Source: Pleodorina starrii (Eukaryota; Chlorophyta; Chlorophyceae; Chlamydomonadales; Volvocaceae). Taken from it: a stretch of 64,000 bases of DNA. Below the pieces are notes generated by a model. The model did not search any database, was not told the origin of the DNA, and worked only from the letters and a program-made list of their open reading frames with translations. Of this stretch, positions 41,036 through 50,918 are shown one piece after another. Position numbers and translations under genes: made by a program. Numbering within the stretch: position 1 is the first letter of the stretch; the number at the start of each line of letters is the position of its first letter. Location: NCBI GenBank assembly GCA_030267565.1, contig BRXU01000041.1:124001-188000 (forward strand), written 5' to 3'.

Positions 41036-42938
41036 CCTGTTTGCCAAGAGATACGTACTGAGAACCGTTGCCTGATTACTAAGAACCGTTGTCGGTTGGT
41101 TAGGAGCCGTTGGGTGTGGCCCCTTCGGATCAACTTCCGTGCACCGTTTCCGTGCGACGCCTGAGTCGTCGACACTTTGTTGTTATTACATTTATTTGTT
41201 GTCATTGTACGGGGCCCCGACTGAGCAAGGAGCAATACAGTGCGGGCTCGCCTGGTGGTACGACAAAGGGCATTGCGCGGGCTCGTTATAGTCCGGCGGC
41301 GTTGCGAGACTCCTTATCTGTGTTTCGCACTTTGCAGTGTTAAGACTCTAAGTAGCATACATTCACAGATCCGCGATTGACAGACCGCGTGAAGCAGTCT
41401 ATTGTAAGTTCGTTCGGTAATCCGTTTCGGTAATCCGTTCTCCGAGGAGAACATTCGTGCCCAGGTCGCCCTAGGAGAGAGCTGCGTAGCTCGTCTCCCG
41501 AAGGCGCGTGCTCTTCCGTCAGTGTGAACCACAGATAAGGTCGCCCGCAGGATCTGTCGCCGACATCGACGGCTGTCTTCACCTCCTTCGGGCCAAGCCC
41601 GTTTCGAAAGTAATTCCAAGTTTATTCTAGAAGTTAGTCCTCGCGTCAAGCGCGACAGCCGCCATTAGTCGGGCCCAAGGCCCTTGCATGTGCGGTTAGC
41701 CGGAGTAGTCAAGTTCCTCCTCGTCCGCTTCGCGTCAGGCCCAAGGCCTGCTGCTTTCATATTCTATATCGTCGGGGTCAAGCCCTGCGTCAGAGTCCTC
41801 GCGTCAAGCGCGACAGCCGCCATTAGTCGGGCCCAAGGCCCCTGCATGTGCGGTTAGCCGGAGTCAAGCTCTCCCTCGTCCGCTTCGCGTCAGCCCCAAG
41901 GGTTCGGTTGGTCTTTCGAGTTTTCTCGTCGTTGAGGCTCAAGGCCTTTGTTCTGGGTGGCTCAAGGCCCCTGCACGTCTTCTGCTTGAGGCGTTCTTGT
42001 TCGTTCGTGTTTCGGGGCTCAAGGCCCCTGGTGTTGGTGGCTCAAGGCCCCACCCTTGCTGTGTGAGGAATTAAGAGCCCCAGGCTCGGCTGGTTGCGCT
42101 GGCGGACGACCAAGACCCTCTTGTAAATCTTGTACGCCTCCGTTCCCATGTCCGTCCTGAGCCTCGACTCCAACCTGCACCGTCCAATCAGCAGCTTCCG
42201 CCGCGTCCAAACAGTGAGCGGGAGGGTCGGGGCAGAGTTACAAGGAGTCAGTCGGGGGGGGGGGGCAATCTCCTGCAGCTCGGGGATCGAGGGCAGGCAG
42301 AAGGGCAGCCGTCCGGTCAAGTGGGTGTGCAAGCTCTGCCTAGGAGGGCAAGTGCTCAAGGGGCCCTCTCTTCTCTTCTGCGCGGTGCGGCAAGCACCCT
42401 TTCGCCTCAGCGAGGGTCAGGGTCACGTGCACACTCACGCGCAGACAGCTTAAAAAGCGGAGAGCTTCCTGATCTAGCCAACAATGTTGTGTCACGCTTT
42501 ACTAAGCGTATTCTGATGCGCTGCGCTGTTAATAACTTTACAGGGACTTAAATGCTCGGGACAACGGCCGTACGACAATTGGAGGCTTCCTCCCGCAAGT
42601 GAGCCGTGACCGCATGCAGACTGCGCCCAATACACCTAGCAATTTGCGTCCACCTGTAGGAATCTTTCTGTAAGCCTCGAGGCGACGCCCCAAACTTCAC
42701 CCCACCCACCACTCCCTCGTGTAGTTTGGGAGGGGGGGAGGCAGGAAGTGAACCCGCACATACCCACATTCTACAGACGCCCGAGAAAGGCGCCACCTGC
42801 CTGCTCGCCAACTGCTAGACAAACAGGCTTCAGGACTCACGACACAGGCCCCAAACAAGCCGACGCGCCATTATGACCTTGTGAGACGCACGGAACTAGC
42901 CCGCGGTAAGCGACATGCGCACAATCCGACTGGAGTCA
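41036..42938. other. Gene-free part of the duplicated block
   Basis: 41036-41110 has four degenerate copies of a unit like gagaaccgttgcctg. 41638-42060 is built from repeats around ggcccaaggcccctg/ggctcaaggcccc, including a ~75-bp segment present twice (41639 and 41796). 42061-42938 holds no supported gene. The same sequence recurs at 55097-56999. Confidence 0.6.
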
Positions 42939-44147
42939 TCACGATCGCGGCCGCACGTCACGCTCGTGGCGGTGGCGGTCCAGGTAGCGAGACAGCGTGG
43001 CGAAACTCCGCAGCTGCCCAAAACCCAGCAAGGTGGGAACCTCCCCGCCGGCGGCGTCCGCAGCCTGCAGGGCCCCGTGCCGGAAGCTGTGGACCGTCTC
43101 CTGGTCGTGCAGGCCCGCCGCCTCCAGGTGTAGGCGGACCCGGGCGGCCAAGCTCGCACTGGTCAGCGCAGTGTCCTTGAAGCTCCGCTTATCGGCCGCC
43201 AGAGGGCGGAACAGCAGGTCGACGGCGCTGCCCGCCGGGGCATCAGGCTGGCTGCAGCACCACACGTAGTAGGCCATCGTACGCGGGATGCAGAAGGCGG
43301 GCTCCGCCGAGTTGGGCTCCAGAACCACCAGCGGGGCTCGGGCCAACTTGTAGGTTTTAGTGCCCCGCTGACGGAAGCCCAACGTGGGAGCGGCCTCAGG
43401 GCCCCACAGCCAGGGCGTCGGCAGCGGGAAGCCGGCGTAGGGGCGATCCGGCTGCATCGGGTCGACGAAGTCGCCCAGGCCCAACTTGCCGATGTCGTGA
43501 CCCCAAAACGCTGTCTGCCACAGCAGCAAGACGCACAGGAGGTCTCGCAAAAACAGCACCCGCTCCAGAGAGCACGTGGCCTGGGTCACCGCGCCCCACA
43601 GGCAGCCCACCAGCGCCCGGTACTTGGTGTACGTCATGGGCACGGCCGACACCTCAGATACCCCCGCGAGCACCCGGGTGCGCTGGTAGGCGGCCCGAAA
43701 GTCCTCCACCCATACACAGTCGCACGGGTTACCCTGCCCAGTGTGCGCATTGTAAGGGCCGGTGCGCCCGGCCCGGGCGAAAAAGCCGCTGAGAGCCGAC
43801 AGGCAGCCCTTGACGGCGGAGGGGCCCACCTCGCCGCCACCCCGACCGCGGTGATGAGGCAGCCACCAGGTTACCATGTAAACGAGGATGTCGTCGGGCG
43901 TACAGTCCGCCCACGACCGGCCGCGCCCGCAACGGGCGAGCCAGTCCAGGAACTCGGCGGTCGAGGCATCCTGCCGCTCCACAGTTTTGCTTGACAGAGC
44001 CCCCAGGAGCACCTGGTTGACGGCCGCCAGCCCCTGCTGGTAAACCGTGTCCTGCTCGGCGCGGGGAGCGGGAGGGGGTGCCTGGAGCCGCCCGGAGATC
44101 CGAGCCAAGCGACCACTTGCCACACCCAAGGGCGGCACCCCCTGCAC
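42939..44147 (-). CDS. Tyrosine recombinase-like protein (copy 1)
   Basis: 402 open codons without a plausible ATG at the start. CAG at 44144-44142 followed by GGG looks like a splice acceptor, so the exon probably begins at 44141 with an upstream exon unidentified. The N-terminal half is helical (core-binding-like). The C-terminal half has the tyrosine recombinase signature: HSFRHG (H353, R356) and, 32 residues on, SRYLD (Y388). The first catalytic arginine region reads RDLLCVLLLWQTAFWGHDIG: where the family has R-G, this copy has W-G (W215, TGG, one base from CGG), so it may be inactive. No reverse transcriptase is near, which favours a Crypton-type DNA transposon over a DIRS/PAT element. 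The stop is TGA at 42939. Confidence 0.72.
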   Translation of the reverse strand: MQGVPPLGVASGRLARISGRLQAPPPAPRAEQDTVYQQGLAAVNQVLLGALSSKTVERQDASTAEFLDWLARCGRGRSWADCTPDDILVYMVTWWLPHHRGRGGGEVGPSAVKGCLSALSGFFARAGRTGPYNAHTGQGNPCDCVWVEDFRAAYQRTRVLAGVSEVSAVPMTYTKYRALVGCLWGAVTQATCSLERVLFLRDLLCVLLLWQTAFWGHDIGKLGLGDFVDPMQPDRPYAGFPLPTPWLWGPEAAPTLGFRQRGTKTYKLARAPLVVLEPNSAEPAFCIPRTMAYYVWCCSQPDAPAGSAVDLLFRPLAADKRSFKDTALTSASLAARVRLHLEAAGLHDQETVHSFRHGALQAADAAGGEVPTLLGFGQLRSFATLSRYLDRHRHERDVRPRS

Positions 44148-44520
44148 AGCGTTGCGGGCGGTGGCCGGTGACGAGAGGTTAAGGATGCGAAGAGAGGCGA
44201 GACGAGGACCCGCGGCAACGGTGTACGGGAGACGCGCCGGCTCACGCTATCCCTTTCCCCCAAAACCCGCTTCGCACCTGACCAGCGAGGCCCAGCTGCG
44301 GAAGACCGGCGGAGAAGCCCGGATTGGGCGGAGAAAAGGCGGAGGCGCCGATCGGTCGAACCGGCGGCACGACGGGAAGAAACCCCTGAGGAGCAGGACA
44401 AGTGCGCGCAACGTTTAGCGCCCGAGCTAGACAGGGTACGCCGGCCCCGCGGACAGCTCATCGGACGGCAGATAGGAACTGGGACCTCGGGACGCGAGGT
44501 GGCGGAGTGGCCAAGATCGC

Positions 44521-44592
44521 TATTGTATCTCACCAAAGAAGGCCCATGGGTGGATGCCAGGGGAGGCCCCGTATTCATCCATGGATACTACA
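44521..44592 (-). mobile_element. Solo LTR of the gypsy family
   Basis: 72 bp, diverged reverse complement of the 73-bp LTR at 10807-10879 (caccaaagaaggcccatggg and tattcatccatg shared), flanked by the 5-bp target duplication atcgc (44516-44520 and 44593-44597). Confidence 0.9.
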
Positions 44593-44670
44593 ATCGCGGA
44601 TGCGCAGCGCTCACCGGAAGGAGAGGCCCCGGGGCAGAAACGAAGCCAGATAAACCCGGGGAGAGGCCGA

Positions 44671-47600
44671 CCCCGGAAACTGTGAAAGCGTGCGCCTTAC
44701 CCCTGTGTTGCGGAAATGGGTGCACCCAGGGCCGGCTCCGCGCCGCTCCCTCCCGTGCACGCAGCCGCTGCTTTCCGTGCCCACAGCGCCCACCTGACAG
44801 GAATGAAGTGGCGTGCACTCCACGCTGCGTGCGCATAGAAAGACGGGCCTGCAGGCGAGAAATTCGATGGGCTACCCTCAAATAAGCCAAACAGTTGCAA
44901 GTGCCAGTCGAACGTACCGTGCGTTCCGGAGTCGGCCGGCTGTGTGACTAATGGGATACTCTGCACAACAAGCGCGGCGGTTCTGTCACCGACGCCAAAC
45001 CACCGCCCGCGTCCCGGAATCTGTGACAGCGCGCGCCTTACCCCTGTGATGCGGAAATGGGTGCACCCAGGGCCGGCGAGGACTGCAACCTCCCGTGCAG
45101 CCGCTGCTCTCCACGCCCGCAGCGTTCCGGAGTCTGCCGGCTGCGTGACTAATGGGATAGTCTGCACAACAAGCACGGCTGTGCTGGCACTGACCCCAAA
45201 CAACCGCCCGCACCCCGGGAACTGTGAAAGCGCGCGCCTTACCCCTGTGTTGCGGAAATGGGTGCACCCAGGGCCGGCTCCGCGCTGCAATCTCCCGTGC
45301 AGCCGCTGCTCTCCACGCCCGCAGCACCCGTGCGTTCCGGAGTCTGCCGGCTGTGTGACTAATGGGATACACTGCACAACAAGCGCGGCGGTTCTGTCAC
45401 CGACGCCAAACCACCGCCCACGTCCCGGAATCTGTGACAACCCGCGCCTTACCCCTGTGATGCGGAAATGGATGCACCCAGGGCCGGCTAGGACGGCAAC
45501 CTCCCGTGCAGCCGCTGCTCTCCATGCCCGCAGCACCCGTGCGTTCCGGAGTCTGCCGGCTGCGTGACTAATGGGATAGTCTGCACAACAAGCACGGCTG
45601 TGCTGGCACTGACCCCAAACAACCGCCCGCACCCCGGGAACTGTGAAAGCGCGCGCCTTACCCCTGTGATGCGGACATGGGTGCACCCAGGGCCGGCTCA
45701 GCGCTGCAATCTCCCGTGCAGCCGCTGCTCTCCACGCCCGCAGCACCCGTGCGTTCCGGAGTCTGCCGGCTGTGTGACTAATGGGATACTCTGCACAACA
45801 AGCGCGGCGGTTCTGTCACTGACGCCAAACCATCGCCCGCATCCCGGAAACTGTGACAGTGCGCGCCTTACCCCTGTGATGCGGAAATGGGTGCACCCAG
45901 GGCCGGCTCAGCACTGCAACCTTCCGTGCAGCCGCTGCTCTCCACGCCCGCAGCACCCGTGCGTTCCGGAGTCTGCCGGCTGTGTGACTAATGGGATACT
46001 CTGCACAACAAGTGCGGCGGTTCTGTCACTGACGCCAAACCACCGCCCGCACCCCGGAATCTGTGATAGCCCGCGCCTTACCCCTGTGTTGCGGAAATGG
46101 GTGCACCCAGGGCCGGCTCCGCGCTGCAACCTCCCGTGCAGCCGCTGCTCTCCACGCCCGCAGCACCCGTGCGTTCCGGAGTCTGCCGGCTGTGTGACTA
46201 ATGGGATACACTGCACAACAAGCGCGGCGGTTCTGTCACTGACGCCAAACCATCGCCCGCATCCCGGAAACTGTGACAGTGCGCGCCTTACCCCTGTGAT
46301 GCGGAAATGGGTGCACCCAGGGCCGGCTCAGTGCTGCAACCTCCCGTGCAGCCGCTGCTCTCCACGCCCGCAGCACCCGTGCGTTCCGGAGTCTGCCAGC
46401 TGTGTGACTAATGGGATACTCTGCACAACAAGCGCGGCGGTTCTGTCACTGACGCCAAACCACCGCCCGCACCCCGGAAACTGTGAAAGCGTGCGCCTTA
46501 CCCCTGTGTTGCGGAAATGGGTGCACCCAGGGCCGGCTCCGCGCCGCTCCCTCCCGTGCACGCAGCCGCTGCTTTCCGTGCCCACAGCGCCCGCCTGACA
46601 GGAATGAAGTGGCGTGCACTCCACGCTGCGTGCGCATAGAAAGACGGGCCTGCAGGCGAGAAATTCGATGGGCTACCCTCAAATAAGCCAAACAGTTGCA
46701 AGTGCCAGTCGAACGTACCGTGCGTTCCGGAGTCGGCCGGCTGTGTGACTAATGGGATACTCTGCACAACAAGCGCGGCGGTTCTGTCACCGACGCCAAA
46801 CCACCGCCCGCGTCCCGGAATCTGTGACAGCGCGCGCCTTACCCCTGTGTTGCGGAAATGGGTGCACCCAGGGCCGGCTCCGCGCTGCAATCTCCCGTGC
46901 AGCCGCTGCTCTCCACGCCCGCAGCACCCGTGCGTTCCGGAGTCTGCCGGCTGTGTGACTAATGGGATACACTGCACAACAAGCGCGGCGGTTCTGTCAC
47001 CGACGCCAAACCACCGCCCACGTCCCGGAATCTGTGACAACCCGCGCCTTACCCCTGTGATGCGGAAATGGATGCACCCAGGGCCGGCTAGGACGGCAAC
47101 CTCCCGTGCAGCCGCTGCTCTCCATGCCCGCAGCACCCGTGCGTTCCGGAGTCTGCCGGCTGCGTGACTAATGGGATAGTCTGCACAACAAGCACGGCTG
47201 TGCTGGCACTGACCCCAAACAACCGCCCGCACCCCGGGAACTGTGAAAGCGCGCGCCTTACCCCTGTGATGCGGACATGGGTGCACCCAGGGCCGGCTCA
47301 GCGCTGCAATCTCCCGTGCAGCCGCTGCTCTCCACGCCCGCAGCACCCGTGCGTTCCGGAGTCTGCCGGCTGTGTGACTAATGGGATACTCTGCACAACA
47401 AGCGCGGCGGTTCTGTCACTGACGCCAAACCATCGCCCGCATCCCGGAAACTGTGACAGTGCGCGCCTTACCCCTGTGATGCGGAAATGGGTGCACCCAG
47501 GGCCGGCTCAGCACTGCAACCTTCCGTGCAGCCGCTGCTCTCCACGCCCGCAGCACCCGTGCGTTCCGGAGTCTGCCGGCTGTGTGACTAATGGGATACT

Positions 47601-50336
47601 CTGCACAACAAGTGCGGCGGTTCTGTCACTGACGCCAAACCACCGCCCGCACCCCGGAATCTGTGATAGCCCGCGCCTTACCCCTGTGTTGCGGAAATGG
47701 GTGCACCCAGGGCCGGCTCCGCGCTGCAACCTCCCGTGCAGCCGCTGCTCTCCACGCCCGCAGCACCCGTGCGTTCCGGAGTCTGCCGGCTGTGTGACTA
47801 ATGGGATACACTGCACAACAAGCGCGGCGGTTCTGTCACTGACGCCAAACCATCGCCCGCATCCCGGAAACTGTGACAGTGCGCGCCTTACCCCTGTGAT
47901 GCGGAAATGGGTGCACCCAGGGCCGGCTCAGTGCTGCAACCTCCCGTGCAGCCGCTGCTCTCCACGCCCGCAGCACCCGTGCGTTCCGGAGTCTGCCAGC
48001 TGTGTGACTAATGGGATACTCTGCACAACAAGCGCGGCGGTTCTGTCACTGACGCCAAACCACCGCCCGCACCCCGGAAACTGTGAAAGCGTGCGCCTTA
48101 CCCCTGTGTTGCGGAAATGGGTGCACCCAGGGCCGGCTCCGCGCCGCTCCCTCCCGTGCACGCAGCCGCTGCTTTCCGTGCCCACAGCGCCCGCCTGACA
48201 GGAATGAAGTGGCGTGCACTCCACGCTGCGTGCGCATAGAAAGACGGGCCTGCAGGCGAGAAATTCGATGGGCTACCCTCAAATAAGCCAAACAGTTGCA
48301 AGTGCCAGTCGAACGTACCGTGCGTTCCGGAGTCGGCCGGCTGTGTGACTAATGGGATACTCTGCACAACAAGCGCGGCGGTTCTGTCACCGACGCCAAA
48401 CCACCGCCCGCGTCCCGGAATCTGTGACAGCGCGCGCCTTACCCCTGTGATGCGGAAATGGGTGCACCCAGGGCCGGCGAGGACTGCAACCTCCCGTGCA
48501 GCCGCTGCTCTCCACGCCCGCAGCGTTCCGGAGTCTGCCGGCTGCGTGACTAATGGGATAGTCTGCACAACAAGCACGGCTGTGCTGGCACTGACCCCAA
48601 ACAACCGCCCGCACCCCGGGAACTGTGAAAGCGCGCGCCTTACCCCTGTGTTGCGGAAATGGGTGCACCCAGGGCCGGCTCCGCGCTGCAATCTCCCGTG
48701 CAGCCGCTGCTCTCCACGCCCGCAGCACCCGTGCGTTCCGGAGTCTGCCGGCTGTGTGACTAATGGGATACACTGCACAACAAGCGCGGCGGTTCTGTCA
48801 CCGACGCCAAACCACCGCCCACGTCCCGGAATCTGTGACAACCCGCGCCTTACCCCTGTGATGCGGAAATGGATGCACCCAGGGCCGGCTAGGACGGCAA
48901 CCTCCCGTGCAGCCGCTGCTCTCCACATCCGCAGCGTTCCGGAGTCTGCCGGCTGCGTGACTAATGGGATAGTCTGCACAACAAGCACGGCTGTGCTGGC
49001 ACTGACCCCAAACAACCGCCCGCACCCCGGGAACTGTGAAAGCGCGCGCCTTACCCCTGTGATGCGGACATGGGTGCACCCAGGGCCGGCTCAGCGCTGC
49101 AATCTCCCGTGCAGCCGCTGCTCTCCACGCCCGCAGCACCCGTGCGTTCCGGAGTCTGCCGGCTGTGTGACTAATGGGATACTCTGCACAACAAGCGCGG
49201 CGGTTCTGTCACTGACGCCAAACCATCGCCCGCATCCCGGAAACTGTGACAGTGCGCGCCTTACCCCTGTGATGCGGAAATGGGTGCACCCAGGGCCGGC
49301 TCAGCACTGCAACCTTCCGTGCAGCCGCTGCTCTCCACGCCCGCAGCACCCGTGCGTTCCGGAGTCTGCCGGCTGTGTGACTAATGGGATACTCTGCACA
49401 ACAAGTGCTGCGGTTCTGTCACTGACGCCAAACCACCGCCCGCACCCCGGAAACTGTGACAGTGCGCGCCTTACCCCTGTGATGCGGAAATGGGTGCACC
49501 CAGGGCCGGCGAGGACTGCAACCTCCCGTGCAGCCGCTGCTCTCCACGCCCGCAGCGTTCCGGAGTCTGCCGGCTGCGTGACTAATGGGATAGTCTGCAC
49601 AACAAGCGCGGCTGTGCTGGCACTGACCCCAAACAACCGCCCGCACCCCGGGAACTGTGAAAGCGCGCGCCTTACCCCTGTGATGCGGACATGGGTGCAC
49701 CCAGGGCCGGCTCAGTGCTGCAACCTCCCGTGCAGCCGCTGCTCTCCACGCCCGCAGCACCCGTGCTTTCCGGAGTCTGCCAGCTGTGTGACTAATGGGA
49801 TACTCTGCACAACAAGCACGGCGGTTCTGTCACTGACGCCAAACCATCGCCCGCATCCCGGAAACTGTGACAGTGCGCGCCTCACCCCTGTGATGCGGAA
49901 ATGGGTGCACCCAGGGCCGGCTCAGCACTGCAACCTTCCGTGCAGCGGCTGCTCTCCACGCCCGCAGCACCCGTGCGTTCCGGAGTCTGCCGGCTGTGTG
50001 ACTAATGGGATACTCTGCACAACAAGCGCGGCGGTTCTGTCACTGACGCCAAACCACCGCCCGCACCCCGGAAACTGTGAAAGCGTGCGCCTTACCCCTG
50101 TGTTGCGGAAATGGGTGCACCCAGGGCCGGCTCCGCGCCGCTCCCTCCCGTGCACGCAGCCGCTGCTTTCCGTGCCCACAGCGCCCGCCTGACAGGAATG
50201 AAGCGGCGTGCACTCCACGCTGCGTTGCGCATAGAAAGACGGGCCTGCAGGCGAGAAATTCGATGGGCTACCCTCAAATAAGCCAAACAGTTGCAAGTGC
50301 CAGTCGAACGTACCGTGCGTTCCGGAGTCGGCCGGC
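44671..50336. repeat. 210-bp satellite with higher-order repeats (array 1, ~5.7 kb)
   Basis: Monomers of 210 bp (starts of gcgttccgga at 45541, 45751, 45961, 46171, 46381), a few shortened by about 9 bp. About 135-bp divergent spacers (aatgaagcggcg/aatgaagtggcg ... ccagtcgaacgtacc) at about 44787, 46588, 48188 and 50184 divide the array into higher-order blocks of about 1.8, 1.6 and 2.0 kb. 47164-48198 repeats 45564-46598 exactly, 1600 bp downstream. Because 210 is divisible by three, long frames stay open on both strands; I do not regard them as genes. Confidence 0.95.
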
Positions 50337-50918
50337 TCGCCGACACACAGCGCAGTGTGTCCTGCACTGGCGTCCTCAAGGCGCTTTCCTTTGTTTGACT
50401 CCATTTCGTCTCCCCGATCCTTGCTTCCGACTCACATACTGCCGCCCTTGCCATTCTCGGCATTTTTTCCTGTTATCAGCGTGCTTCGGTGCCGCTGACA
50501 ATGCGATTGTACCGCTCGGTTACCGCCCACATGTGTACTGCTGGCCCACATATTGACATCACAACTCCTCTGGTGCTTAACCCTTCAATTGGTCTGAGAC
50601 CAATTTCCGGGTATACGTATGTCTCCCAGATACGTGGGTCTCCCAGACTCCGTATTTTACGTCGCCGCATGTACAGCAGCTGCTGCAGTTTTCTTTCTGA
50701 CGGTGGCCAAGAGTATTTTAGCCCGACTCATCGCAGTCTCTCAGTCATCATTCTCACACGTGTGACTTGCCTATATCAACTGCCGTGGGCGTGTTGAGTC
50801 ACACGACTCAGCATCTGCTGGGAACCAAGTAGTTTGACGCTCGCCTGACATAAGTTCGGTAATAGCAAACATCAGGCACCAGAGCAAAATAAAAATCCGT
50901 TTCTTGGCGCGTACAAAA
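50337..50918. promoter_or_regulatory. Upstream region of pherophorin gene 2
   Basis: A family C repeat fragment with the hairpin attggtctgagaccaat near 50589, then about 280 bp unique to the pherophorin upstream regions, ending cgcgtacaaaaATG. An identical stretch precedes gene 3 (60802-61383) and a diverged one precedes gene 1. It presumably holds the promoter and 5' leader; no TATA box is certain. Confidence 0.5.

Noticed and set aside
42042..42359. 105-codon minus-strand frame near the recombinase gene
   Set aside because: No domain, no supporting splice sites, and overlapping open frames on the other strand.
48345..50192. 615-codon open frame in the satellite (and 344-codon frames at 45564, 47164, 59625)
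   Set aside because: The frame is open only because the monomer is 210 bp. It starts with GTG, has no domain, and the opposite strand is equally open.
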